This document shows, piece by piece, positions 9,001 to 17,162 of a DNA stretch of 37,571 nucleotides (its first letter is position 1; every line of letters starts with the position of its first letter). The DNA lies in contig CAKOLI010000009.1 of NCBI GenBank assembly GCA_934096265.1, positions 1 to 37,571 on the forward strand. Direction: 5' to 3'. The notes below the pieces were generated by a model, which did no database searches, was not told where the DNA came from, and saw nothing but the letters and a program-made list of their open reading frames with translations. The DNA is from an uncultured Bacilli bacterium (GTDB lineage: Bacteria; Bacillota_I; Bacilli_A; RF39; UBA660). Made by a program: the position numbers and the translations under genes.

Positions 9001-9333
9001 TTATTTGTCATTTTCTATTACTTTTTCTAAGAATATTCTATTTGTAAAAGCACCTCGTTTATCATTTTTTTGGTTTGCAATAGTAAGCACCTCTTCTAAG
9101 GTTTTGTTTTCTAATTTAGCTAAGGCTCTTATTACTTCGATCATATCCGCGAGTTCTTCTACTCTATCGTCTTTAGTTGCCGCTAGTACTTCAAGATATT
9201 CTTCATGTAGTTTTTTCTCTAATTCTTTTTGGTATTCTTCGTCATTTAATATCCTAGTAATTGGTGTTTCTCCTTTGTTTTCAATTATATTTGGAATATT
9301 ATCTCTTACTAATTTGTTATATACTCTTTCCAT
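9001..9333 (-). CDS. MazG-like predicted nucleotide pyrophosphohydrolase
   Basis: A 110-residue all-alpha protein of the phosphoribosyl-ATP pyrophosphohydrolase/MazG-like superfamily, the 'KLVRDxIPxII' group found in many Bacillota. The start MERVYNKLVRDNIPNIIENKG is diagnostic. The metal-binding pattern is visible as KLHEEYLEVLAA (ExxE) at about 40-51 and EELADMIEVIRAL (ExxD) at about 59-71. Members hydrolyse non-canonical NTPs; the exact substrate is unknown. RBS AAAGGACAAT. It follows the pilin-like gene with only a terminator between and no obvious promoter, so it may depend on read-through. Confidence 0.8.
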   Translation of the reverse strand: MERVYNKLVRDNIPNIIENKGETPITRILNDEEYQKELEKKLHEEYLEVLAATKDDRVEELADMIEVIRALAKLENKTLEEVLTIANQKNDKRGAFTNRIFLEKVIENDK

Positions 9334-9346
9334 ATTGTCCTTTCTT

Positions 9347-9374
9347 GTAAAAAAGAAGCATAAAGCTGCTTCTT
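9347..9374 (-). terminator. Terminator after the pilin-like gene
   Basis: On the minus strand AAGAAGCA and TGCTTCTT form an 8-bp stem with a 6-base loop, followed by T6. It lies between the pilin-like gene and the MazG-like gene. Confidence 0.85.
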
Positions 9375-9389
9375 AGATAGTTTATTTTT

Positions 9390-9890
9390 TTACCAGCTAT
9401 GAGTTCCATCGCTTCCAGCCCACATATATACTTTATCAGTAGCAACTGTTTGAGCTGCACTTGCTACGTACATAGAATGCTCTTGACTAACAACTAGAAT
9501 TGCTTGGGCTGTACCATTAGTTATTTTACCCATTGAACAAGTTGGTTTTTGGGGATCTACTGTTGCTGCATCACCAATTACATATTGGTTAGTATCTAAA
9601 CCTAATTCTGTAGCTTGTTCAGCTGTTAAGCACTTCCAATTAAAGTCACTGCTTTTGTATAGGCTTGTTTGAACAGGTGTTAAATTTGTTGCTAATCCTG
9701 CAGCCGCTATATTTTGTGTCCAACTACGAGCAACAGTTTTAGCACTATCATCCAAAGAACTTTTTTTAGAGTTATCCATTACTTCTAACATTTTAGGAAT
9801 AGCAATAACCAAAATTACAGCAAGTATAACGATGATTGCTAGTAATTCAATTAATGTGAAACCTCTTTGATTTAATTTTTTCATTTTCAT
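9390..9890 (-). CDS. Type IV pilin-like / pseudopilin protein
   Basis: A 166-residue protein with a textbook class III prepilin leader: KKLNQRGFTLIELLAIIVIL, with cleavage expected between G and F, Glu at mature position 5, and a hydrophobic helix to about residue 33. The C-terminal globular part has two Cys (in WKCLT and PTCSM), which may form a disulphide, and ends in Trp-rich sequence. The start at 9890 is chosen because GGAGGAAGAAAA precedes it and the upstream in-frame ATG at 9917 overlaps the promoter -10 box. It stands alone, with its own promoter and terminator and no visible assembly ATPase or prepilin peptidase, so the machinery must be elsewhere. ComGC-like or general pseudopilin; exact role unknown. 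Confidence 0.85.
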   Translation of the reverse strand: MKMKKLNQRGFTLIELLAIIVILAVILVIAIPKMLEVMDNSKKSSLDDSAKTVARSWTQNIAAAGLATNLTPVQTSLYKSSDFNWKCLTAEQATELGLDTNQYVIGDAATVDPQKPTCSMGKITNGTAQAILVVSQEHSMYVASAAQTVATDKVYMWAGSDGTHSW

Positions 9891-9915
9891 TTTTCTTCCT
9901 CCGTATTCTGTATTC

Positions 9916-9944
9916 ATTATAACAAAATACTAATGATTAGTCAA
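9916..9944 (-). promoter_or_regulatory. Sigma-A promoter of the pilin-like gene
   Basis: TTGACT (9944-9939), a 17-base spacer, and TATAAT (9921-9916) on the minus strand, between the small membrane protein gene and the pilin-like gene. Near-consensus. Confidence 0.8.
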
Positions 9945-9957
9945 TAGTTTTATTTGT

Positions 9958-10275
9958 TTAATCTCCTATTAGTTTATCTATTATATTAAATATACTTTCT
10001 ATACCATCTTTAAAGTAAGTAGTTACTTTGCTACTTATGTTGCTACAAGTAGTAGTTAGATTGTTTCTATAGTTTATTTCTATATCTTCTAAATATTTTT
10101 TGGTATCTACTGGTTTTCCTTCTTGAATATCTTTTTCGAACTCTTCTATTTTGGTATTAGTTAACATAGCTTTTTTATGTTCTAATACATCATAGTATCC
10201 AATAGAGTCTGCATAGTATAAGCCTAGGAATAGAACTATTAATATAGTTATTATTAATTTTAAGTATTTATTCAT
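9958..10275 (-). CDS. Small membrane-anchored protein downstream of spoIIP-like gene
   Basis: A 105-residue protein with one N-terminal transmembrane segment (about 5-23) and a charged, probably helical external tail. It overlaps the end of the SpoIIP-like gene by 4 bases, so the two are translationally coupled. In Bacillus subtilis the gene after spoIIP is yqxA, which encodes a small membrane protein of similar size and topology; the position suggests an analogue or distant homologue, but sequence similarity was not recognised. Role unknown. Confidence 0.6.
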   Translation of the reverse strand: MNKYLKLIITILIVLFLGLYYADSIGYYDVLEHKKAMLTNTKIEEFEKDIQEGKPVDTKKYLEDIEINYRNNLTTTCSNISSKVTTYFKDGIESIFNIIDKLIGD

Positions 10276-11270
10276 GATGTATATCCTACTAGGGTTTTGA
10301 TAGCATCTGTTAATACTTCTATAGTGTTTAGGACTTCTTCTATGGTATTATCTATTCCTCCTAGTTCTATTAGAATAGTATTTGGGCTTATATCTTGGTT
10401 GTATATACCATCTACTCCTTTGCCTTGTTTTTTATAGATACCACGTGATATAGTTGGATATTTACTGGTTATTATTTTGTTTAGTTTCTCAGCAGTTTCT
10501 AAGTTTTTGGCATAATCTTTATGTTCTAGGCCTACTACAAACATTATTTTAGCATAATCTTTATCTTCTATTGTTACTTTGGTATATTTTTTTCCTACAG
10601 AGTCTCTATGTAAGTCAATGAAATATTTTAAGGAGTTGTATTTAGTTTTTTTATCCATGATTAGTATTCTTGTTGCTTTGTATGATTCTGAATAATCCCA
10701 ATTATTTATTTGGAGAAAGTTTGTTATGTTAGTATCTTCTACTATGGTAGATATGCCTTTTTTATTTAGTTTTTCTTTTAATAAGTAGGAGGCCATTAGG
10801 ACATTAGGGGTTATATTATATATTTCTAGGTTAGTATTGTTATAGTTTTCTAGTTGATGAGTATTATAGATATATACTACTGGGTTATTGATATCTACTT
10901 TGTTAGGGTCTTCCATATAGAAGCTTACTTTTTTTAATTCTTCTAGGTTACTATAATCATCTTCATGGGTTATGGATTGATTATCTTTCTTTTTAGTATA
11001 AAATAATGTATTTAGAATAGATTTAGGGTTTGTTATATCTATTTTAGATATTAGTTTTATAGTGTCATTTACTACTTCTGTTACTTTGTATGAGGAAGGT
11101 GTTTTGTATGTAAGAGATGAAGTTATATAATTTATGAATTTGGTGTTATTAGTTTTATCTTTCATACTATAATAGAAGGTGTAGACAAAGGATAGATATA
11201 TTATTATTATATATATTAAGTATTTGAGTTTGAATTTCTTTTTAGAATTATTTTTTAATTTAGCTCTCAT
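10272..11270 (-). CDS. spoIIP: SpoIIP-like N-acetylmuramoyl-L-alanine amidase
   Basis: A 332-residue protein resembling stage II sporulation protein P, the membrane-anchored amidase that thins septal peptidoglycan during engulfment. A transmembrane anchor lies at about 16-35 and the catalytic domain at about 125-332. Zinc-site features of the family are visible: NTH at 136-138 (family YxTHxxE), DLHRDS at 219-224 and ELGG at 302-305 followed by the family's xxNTxxE sequence. The first motif is a variant (YNTHQLENY). RBS AAGGTGGTAATAAA. Together with the CotY/Z-type gene diverging from it, it argues that the organism or its recent ancestors form spores. Confidence 0.82.
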   Translation of the reverse strand: MRAKLKNNSKKKFKLKYLIYIIIIYLSFVYTFYYSMKDKTNNTKFINYITSSLTYKTPSSYKVTEVVNDTIKLISKIDITNPKSILNTLFYTKKKDNQSITHEDDYSNLEELKKVSFYMEDPNKVDINNPVVYIYNTHQLENYNNTNLEIYNITPNVLMASYLLKEKLNKKGISTIVEDTNITNFLQINNWDYSESYKATRILIMDKKTKYNSLKYFIDLHRDSVGKKYTKVTIEDKDYAKIMFVVGLEHKDYAKNLETAEKLNKIITSKYPTISRGIYKKQGKGVDGIYNQDISPNTILIELGGIDNTIEEVLNTIEVLTDAIKTLVGYTS

Positions 11271-11360
11271 TTTATTACCACCTTTTAATAATTATATATT
11301 AGTGTATGTGTAAAAAAAGTCGTTATTTATGAATAATTATTAAATATAGGTAAATGTTAT

Positions 11361-11389
11361 ACATTTTTTTGGTATTTTGACATATCTTA
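11361..11389 (+). promoter_or_regulatory. Possible mother-cell (sigma-E/K type) promoter of the coat gene
   Basis: CATATCTTA at 11381-11389 fits the CATAnnnTA -10 pattern of sigma-E/sigma-K promoters. ATAC at 11359-11362 could be the -35, at slightly long spacing (18 bases). It lies about 30 bases before the coat gene start. Suggestive only. Confidence 0.35.
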
Positions 11390-11418
11390 TAATGAAAAAT
11401 AAAGAAGGGGTGGATTAT

Positions 11419-11838
11419 ATGTGTAATAATAATGAGAATAGAAATTGTGAAAACTGCATCGCGGATATTTTGAAAGTTATATACATTTTGCAACAAAGTG
11501 TATGTTCTAATGATTGTTGTCTTGAAAGTTGTGACAGGGGCTTTTTAGGACAAAATTGTTCTACTTTGCTTAATACTAGACCAGTGATGTTATATACTTG
11601 TAGTGGAAATGGTACTCCATGGAGTATGCCTATAACTAGGACATCTACAGGTGCTACTTCTAGTGTATTTAGGTTAGAAAAGTTAGATGGATGCTGTGCA
11701 ACATTTAGAGTTCTTGAAGCTAATCCAGATACAGAGTCACAATTCCCATATGTTTCAACTAACTCAATATTTACAATGAATTTAAATTGTGTATGCTGTC
11801 TTAGATGTTTAGATGATACATATGTAGATACATTATAA
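11419..11838 (+). CDS. CotY/CotZ-family spore coat protein
   Basis: A 139-residue Cys-rich protein of the CotY/CotZ type, which crosslinks into the outer coat or exosporium crust. The N-terminus CNNNENRNCENCIADIL and the later CCLESC, DGCCATFRVLE and CVCCLRCLDD clusters match the family layout of Cys pairs around a 'CCATLRxL' core. The start at 11419 is preferred over the in-frame ATG at 11377 because AAGGGGTGG precedes it by about 8 bases and the upstream extension would run through the promoter. It is one of the few plus-strand genes in the left half, divergent from spoIIP. Confidence 0.85.
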   Translation: MCNNNENRNCENCIADILKVIYILQQSVCSNDCCLESCDRGFLGQNCSTLLNTRPVMLYTCSGNGTPWSMPITRTSTGATSSVFRLEKLDGCCATFRVLEANPDTESQFPYVSTNSIFTMNLNCVCCLRCLDDTYVDTL

Positions 11839-11842
11839 AAAG

Positions 11843-11869
11843 AAACTACCTTTTGTGGTAGTTTTTTTT
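11843..11869 (+). terminator. Terminator after the CotY/Z-type gene
   Basis: AAACTACC / GGTAGTTT, an 8-bp stem with a 6-base loop, followed by T8 on the plus strand. It overlaps the stop codon of the convergent pheT. Confidence 0.9.
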
Positions 11870-14243
11870 AGTTATCTCTTAGAGTAGCATTATATTTACT
11901 TACTACTTTATTTATTATTCTATTAAATACGATGTTTACTTCTTCATCTGTTAGAGTTTTAGTATAGTCTTCAAAGGTTAGAGATATTGCTAAAGACTTT
12001 TTGCCTTTATCTATGTTGGCACCTTTATATACATCGAATACTTCTGCGTTTGTAAGGATTTTACCTCCTTCTTTTAAGATGGTATCGATGATTTTTTCTG
12101 ATTTTATATCTTCTTCTATTATGAAAGCCATATCTTTTTTTATACATGGATATTTATTTGGTTCTACGTATTTTATTGGCCTTGATTTTTTTTGATATAG
12201 TTTAGATAGAGATAGTTCTATTACATAGATATCATCTTTAGTGAAGTTAGGATGTATTTTACCAAGGTAACCTACTCCTTCTTTATCAACTTTTACTTCG
12301 CAAGATACGTATGGATGTAATTCTTTAGGGATAGCTTCTGTTACTTCATATTTGACTCTTCTAGTTAAGCCTAGGTATTTCATTATTGATGATACTATGC
12401 CTTTAGCTAGGTAAAAGTCTATATTAGTTTTGGTGTGGTTCCAAGGATTATTTAGAATGCTTCCTTTTAGTAGGATACCTAGTTTTAGTTCTTCTTTATC
12501 TAAATTAGAATATGTATAGGATATTTCATAGATAGTTATATTTTCTACATCTCTTGATTTGTTGTATTCATATACATTTAATAAAGATGGAATGATGCTT
12601 TGTCTTAGGTATTCTTTTTGGGTAGTTAAAGGACGTTTTACTTTGATTAAGTCTTCATGGTGGTAGTTAAATAGAGTCGCTTCATTTTTGCTTATTAGGG
12701 TATGAGTTCTAGTTTCATCTAAGCCAAGACTTCTTAGGTATTTAGATAGGTTTTTCCTGTATTTTACAAAGGGTGTATATCCTCCTTCTTTTATTGTTCC
12801 TGTAAGAGGAATAGATGGAATGTAGTCATAACCATACAAGCTACCCACTTCTTCTATTAGGTCTTCTTTTATTGATACGTCCATTCTTCTATTTGGAATA
12901 GTTACTGTGAATGTTTGATTATCTTTTTTATATGGGAATTTTAATCTTGTAAATTGTTCTTCTATATCTTTATCAGAAAGGTTAAGTCCTAGTATTTTGT
13001 TGATTTTATCAGTAGTAATTGTTTGTATTTTAGGTGTTTTGTCTATATTATCTTTTATATATAGTTCTTCCGTTATGGTTGCAGAGGCATATTTTTCTAA
13101 TAAGTGGCATGCTCTTTCCATAGCAGTATATGTATATTCATAGTTAAGGCCTTTTTCATATCTTAGGGAAGCTTCACTTCTTAAGTCTTCTCTAATAGAG
13201 GTATATCTTATGTTGTATGGATTAAATATAGCACTTTCTATTAGGATATTTTTGGTATTTGCATCTACTTCGGTGTTTAAGCCCCCCATGACACCCGCTA
13301 GGGCTACTGGAGTAGAACCATCTGTAATTACAATATCATCTTTGCATAGGGTATGGGTATGTTTATCTAGGGTAATTATTTGTTCATTTTCTTTTGCCAT
13401 ACGTACTTTGATGGTATTTCCTACTTTGTCTTTGTCAAAAAAGTGAAGTGGTTGGCCATATTCTAGCATGATGTAGTTACTGATATCTACTACGTTATTG
13501 ATAGGGCGCATACCTGCATTGGTAAGTCTATCTTGGATGAATTTAGGTGATGGCTTTATTTCTACATTTTTAACTATTTTGGCTAGATATAATGGGCATA
13601 ATGGGGTATCTATTTCTAGGTTGAATGATGTTTTGCTAGGTACTTTTTTGTAAGTTACATCTGGCATAGTTACTTCCTTGTTTAATACAGCTGCAACTTG
13701 GTATGCAAAGCCTAGATGTGATAGACAGTCATTACGATTAGGATTTAAGTCTAAGCCATATATTACATCTCCTAAGGCTAAATATTTAATAGCGTCTTCC
13801 CCTACTTTGGCGTCTTCATTTAATTCACAGATGCCTTGTTCGTAAGATGCTTCTGTTTTTTCTTCTAGGCCTAATTCATATAGGGCACACATCATACCAT
13901 TTGACTCTACACCACGGATAGTGCTTACTTTAATTATGTTATCTCCTGGTAGAACAGCTCCTGGTAGGGCTACGATTACTTTAAGGCCTACTCTTACGTT
14001 TTTAGCGCCACATACTATTTGCCTTTCACAATCTCCTAAATCAACCATACATACATGCAAGTGGTCACTGTTTGGATGCATAGTTACTTCTTTTATTTGT
14101 CCTATTACTAGGTTTTTAATGTGTGTATCTTTATATTCTTCTATGTTAATACCTGATTTAGTTACTTTAGTTTGTAAATCTTTTAAATCAACATCTGTTA
14201 GGTCAACATAGTCATTTAACCAATTGGTACTAATTTTCATCAT
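11868..14243 (-). CDS. pheT: Phenylalanyl-tRNA synthetase beta subunit
   Basis: A 791-residue PheRS beta chain. The N-terminal tRNA-binding OB fold (about 40-155) contains IGQIKEVTMHPNSDHLHVC. B3/B4 and B5 domains follow (NNVVDISNYIMLEYGQPLHFFD at about 250; PNRRMDVSIKEDLIEEVGSLYGYD at about 445-468), then the catalytic-like core and a C-terminal ferredoxin-fold anticodon-binding domain from about residue 700 (YPCIKKDMAFIIEE). It starts 2 bases after pheS ends, so the alpha2beta2 enzyme is made from one message controlled by the Phe T-box. Confidence 0.98.
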   Translation of the reverse strand: MMKISTNWLNDYVDLTDVDLKDLQTKVTKSGINIEEYKDTHIKNLVIGQIKEVTMHPNSDHLHVCMVDLGDCERQIVCGAKNVRVGLKVIVALPGAVLPGDNIIKVSTIRGVESNGMMCALYELGLEEKTEASYEQGICELNEDAKVGEDAIKYLALGDVIYGLDLNPNRNDCLSHLGFAYQVAAVLNKEVTMPDVTYKKVPSKTSFNLEIDTPLCPLYLAKIVKNVEIKPSPKFIQDRLTNAGMRPINNVVDISNYIMLEYGQPLHFFDKDKVGNTIKVRMAKENEQIITLDKHTHTLCKDDIVITDGSTPVALAGVMGGLNTEVDANTKNILIESAIFNPYNIRYTSIREDLRSEASLRYEKGLNYEYTYTAMERACHLLEKYASATITEELYIKDNIDKTPKIQTITTDKINKILGLNLSDKDIEEQFTRLKFPYKKDNQTFTVTIPNRRMDVSIKEDLIEEVGSLYGYDYIPSIPLTGTIKEGGYTPFVKYRKNLSKYLRSLGLDETRTHTLISKNEATLFNYHHEDLIKVKRPLTTQKEYLRQSIIPSLLNVYEYNKSRDVENITIYEISYTYSNLDKEELKLGILLKGSILNNPWNHTKTNIDFYLAKGIVSSIMKYLGLTRRVKYEVTEAIPKELHPYVSCEVKVDKEGVGYLGKIHPNFTKDDIYVIELSLSKLYQKKSRPIKYVEPNKYPCIKKDMAFIIEEDIKSEKIIDTILKEGGKILTNAEVFDVYKGANIDKGKKSLAISLTFEDYTKTLTDEEVNIVFNRIINKVVSKYNATLRDN

Positions 14244-14245
14244 AG

Positions 14246-15286
14246 TTACACGTCCTTTCTTTGGAATGTTTCTTTTGTTCTTAGGTCATTTGTATATAAT
14301 ACTCTTAAATCATTTATTCCATATTTTAGCATTGTCATTCTTTCTACTCCAAAGCCAAAAGCAAAGCCAGTATATTTATCTGGGTCATAGCCACAGTTTC
14401 TTAAGACGTTAGGATGAACCATACCTGCTCCTCCGATGGTGATGTATCCTGTATTTTTGCATACTGGGCAGCCTTTTCCTTCACAGTTAAAGCAAGAGAT
14501 ATCATATTCTACAGATGGCTCTGTGAATGGGTAGAATGATGGTCTAAATCTAGTTGTACAAGTGCCTTTAAACATATGTCTCGCCATGGCATCTAGAGTT
14601 CCTTTAAGGTGAGCAAGAGATATGTCTTTATCAATTACTAAACCTTCTATTTGGGTAAATTGATGTCCATGAGAGGCATCATCGTAGTCTCTTCTGTATG
14701 TTTTTCCTGGACATATTATTCTAATTGGGCTTTTTTCTTCATTACTTAACATAGTTCTTACTTGAACAGGAGATGTTTGACTACGTAGTAAGATTTCTTC
14801 ATCTTTGATATAGAAAGTATCTTGGGCATCTCTAGCAGGATGGCCAATAGGTAAGTTTAGTAATTCAAAGTTATATAAATCTTTTTCTACTTCTGGTCCT
14901 TCTACTACTTGGTAGCCCATTTGAATATAGAAAGATTCTAAGTCTTCAATAATTCTTTCTACCATGTGAGGAGTACCTACTGGAATATCTGTAGCTGGTA
15001 AGCTTATGTCTACTTTTTCACTTTCTAATTTTTTGTTAATTATAGCTAGTTCTAATTCGTTTTTCTTGTTTTCGTATTTTTCATTAAAGTATGTTTTTAT
15101 TTCATTTAGAAGCATACCAAATGATTTTTTTTCTTCGTTAGATACTTCTTTAATGGTGCTGCTTAGCTCTGTGATTAGGCCTTTTTTGCCTAAGTATTTA
15201 GCTTTAATATCACTTAAAGAGTTTAAGTCATCTACTTTAATATCGTTTTCTATTTTGTTTTTTAATTCTATTATTTTTTCTTTCAT
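14246..15286 (-). CDS. pheS: Phenylalanyl-tRNA synthetase alpha subunit
   Basis: A 346-residue catalytic alpha chain charging tRNA-Phe. An N-terminal coiled-coil tRNA-binding arm (about 1-85) is followed by the class II core with motif 2 around HQFTQIEGLVID, the Cys-rich loop CFNCEGKGCPVCKNTGY typical of Bacillota PheS, GAGMVHPNVL, and motif 3 FGFGVERMTMLKYG. The start at ATG 15286 is chosen because GGAGG lies 8 bases upstream. The TTG five codons earlier overlaps that RBS. First gene of pheST, behind a T-box leader. Confidence 0.98.
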   Translation of the reverse strand: MKEKIIELKNKIENDIKVDDLNSLSDIKAKYLGKKGLITELSSTIKEVSNEEKKSFGMLLNEIKTYFNEKYENKKNELELAIINKKLESEKVDISLPATDIPVGTPHMVERIIEDLESFYIQMGYQVVEGPEVEKDLYNFELLNLPIGHPARDAQDTFYIKDEEILLRSQTSPVQVRTMLSNEEKSPIRIICPGKTYRRDYDDASHGHQFTQIEGLVIDKDISLAHLKGTLDAMARHMFKGTCTTRFRPSFYPFTEPSVEYDISCFNCEGKGCPVCKNTGYITIGGAGMVHPNVLRNCGYDPDKYTGFAFGFGVERMTMLKYGINDLRVLYTNDLRTKETFQRKDV

Positions 15287-15309
15287 TTTTATTTCCTCCA
15301 ATTAAAAAA

Positions 15310-15490
15310 AGATGGCTCCTAAGGACGAGTTTAACCCGCGGTACCACCTTAATTATAGTTTTTTTTGCTATCACTTAATACTTATAACGTAAGTGCCGTT
15401 TAAAACTAAAGAGTGAATTCGTACTTAAGTTATTTGTTAATCTTTCACCTAATATTAACTCTCTTTGAAATAACTTCTTTTTAGTACTAC
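15310..15490 (-). promoter_or_regulatory. T-box riboswitch, Phe (UUC) specifier
   Basis: The minus strand carries the T-box core AAGGTGGTACCGCG at 15350-15337. AAGGTGGT can pair with GCCATCTT to form the terminator stem, directly followed by T7. Stem I is visible upstream: AAAGAG pairs with CTCTTT, and just 5' of the latter strand GAA-TTC-A presents a UUC specifier (15417-15415), matching the downstream pheST genes. The terminal AG-rich loop AGGTGAAAGAT is flanked by GTTAAT/ATTAAC. Uncharged tRNA-Phe is expected to bind and favour read-through. Confidence 0.93.
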
Positions 15491-15513
15491 TACTTTCTTA
15501 TTATTGTTTTAAT

Positions 15514-16275
15514 TTATCTATTATCATTTAAAAATTTAATTAATTTTTTTGTATTAGGATTTTGATAATTTTCTATAACATCATATTTATTTGCAATATC
15601 TTTGTATGAAATCTCATCATATCCATATCTACTAGTATATTCTTCTATAGCTTCAGATATAAATTCATCATAGTTAATATTTAGAACAGTTCTTTCATGA
15701 TCATTAATGTGTTCTATGTTATATTTTAATAAATATGCTGGTTCTATTTTAGTTAATAATCTATATATTCTAGCAATATCTTCTTTTTTAATAGTTATAT
15801 CATCTAATAGATTACATGAGAATATTTTGTTTAGAAGAATGCTTTCTTCATAAGTAAATCTGTAATTTGGATTATTATTTAATATGTGTTTTAGTTTATA
15901 AAGCACGCTTATTATAAATGATGAATCCATATATACATCACTAGAGATGCGGTTTAAGTAATCTAAGCCATGTTTTGTGTTGTTATTAGGATAGTCACTT
16001 AATATTACTCTTTTAGCGAAAGCTGGGTCTTCTGATAATGGTGTACACCAGATATCACTAGGAATAAATCTAATTACTTTACTGGCAATAGATGTATCTT
16101 CTTTTATAGTGCTATCGCAGTACTCTAATCCTCCTAAAGATACGATTAACTCTATTTGTTTAGCAAGCATGTATTTAAATATTTCTTGTTTTTTTACTCC
16201 CGATCTATAAAATATTTCATTTAATCTTATTAATTCGTCATTGCTTGGAATGTATATTTTTTTATTGTTTATCAT
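15514..16275 (-). CDS. Hypothetical protein, 253 residues
   Basis: Not recognised. A soluble, mostly helical protein with no signal peptide or transmembrane segment. Two Trp/Cys-containing patches (SLGGLEYCDS and PSDIWCTPLSEDP) and a C-terminal Tyr/Asp-rich segment stand out but match no motif known to me. It has a good RBS (AAAAAGGGGGATATA), lies 22 bases after frr, and ends just before the pheS T-box leader, so it is probably transcribed with frr. Codon use looks like that of its core neighbours. Confidence 0.75.
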   Translation of the reverse strand: MINNKKIYIPSNDELIRLNEIFYRSGVKKQEIFKYMLAKQIELIVSLGGLEYCDSTIKEDTSIASKVIRFIPSDIWCTPLSEDPAFAKRVILSDYPNNNTKHGLDYLNRISSDVYMDSSFIISVLYKLKHILNNNPNYRFTYEESILLNKIFSCNLLDDITIKKEDIARIYRLLTKIEPAYLLKYNIEHINDHERTVLNINYDEFISEAIEEYTSRYGYDEISYKDIANKYDVIENYQNPNTKKLIKFLNDNR

Positions 16276-16297
16276 TATATCCCCCTTTTTATAAATG

Positions 16298-16840
16298 TTA
16301 TATACTCATTAGTTCATTTTCTTTTTCTTTTAGCTTTTCTTCTACGATTTTATTATATTCGTTAATTAAATCTTGAACTTTTGAGCTTTCTTTTTTCTCT
16401 TCATCTTCTGGTAGTTTTAAATTTTCTAATGCTTTATTAGCATCTTGTCTGATGTTACGTAGTGCTATTTTGGCATCCTCTGCGAAGACTTTTACTTGTT
16501 TTACTAATTCTTTTCTTCTATCTTCTGTAAGTGGAGGAATGACTATAAAGATACATTCTCCATTGTTGTTAGGTGTTATACCTAAATTAGCTTCAAAGAT
16601 TGCTTTCTCTATTAGGCTTAGTGCACTTCTATCAAAAGGTTTAATCATTAATTGTCTTGCTTCTGGTACAGATATGTTTGCAAGAGCCTTGATTTGGGTT
16701 GGCACTCCATAGTATTCTACAGTAACACTATCTAGCATAGACGGATTAGCACGTCCCGCTCTAACGTTAATAAATCTTTGTTCTAAGCTTTCTATTGCTT
16801 TTATCATCTTCTCTTTTGTTTTATCAATTACAGATTCCAT
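16298..16840 (-). CDS. frr: Ribosome recycling factor
   Basis: RRF, 180 residues, which with EF-G splits post-termination ribosomes. It shows RFINVRAGRANPSMLDSVTVEYYG at about 22-45 (reported here as the RxGRA/NPxxL region), the ISVPEARQLMIKPFDRS block, and the two-helix C-terminus EDRRKELVKQVK...IRQDANKALE. Full length. RBS AAAGGGAGATTTT. Unusually it is not next to pyrH/tsf, at least not within the part visible here. Confidence 0.97.
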   Translation of the reverse strand: MESVIDKTKEKMIKAIESLEQRFINVRAGRANPSMLDSVTVEYYGVPTQIKALANISVPEARQLMIKPFDRSALSLIEKAIFEANLGITPNNNGECIFIVIPPLTEDRRKELVKQVKVFAEDAKIALRNIRQDANKALENLKLPEDEEKKESSKVQDLINEYNKIVEEKLKEKENELMSI

Positions 16841-16916
16841 AAAATCTCCCTTTCTTTTAAAACAACATTATTGTAACAGAAAAAAACGTTTTTGTCTACC
16901 TTTTTATAAGTAAATG

Positions 16917-17013
16917 GCAAGGAAGAATTAGTAATAATAGTAAATTTATGTGTATTACTTAATGTTATTATTTTAGTTTAAGGGGTGTTTTATAGTATAT
17001 TTTTCTTCCTTGC
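16917..17013. repeat. Long inverted repeat in the frr-miaA gap
   Basis: Within the 322-base gap between frr and miaA, GCAAGGAAGAA (16917-16927) is repeated inverted as TTCTTCCTTGC (17003-17013). Weaker pairing is possible inside (AATAATA / TATTATT). A 97-base folded RNA or a small inverted-repeat element is possible. The rest of the gap (16841-16916, 17014-17162) shows no gene. Confidence 0.5.
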
Positions 17014-17162
17014 TTTTAAAATATAACATAGTAATTTATTATTCGCAAGACAGAAATAATGAACATTTTTTGGCTAAATCAGAATTTTAGTATATAATTT
17101 TATAATTTTGGTTGTTATTATAAAGTTTTGGTAAGTATTTTTTTATTTAAAATTTTACATAT

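Noticed and set aside
16841..17162. 6S RNA in the frr-miaA gap
   Set aside because: The inverted-repeat structure is only about 97 bases, with no visible central bubble or terminator; too short for 6S RNA.
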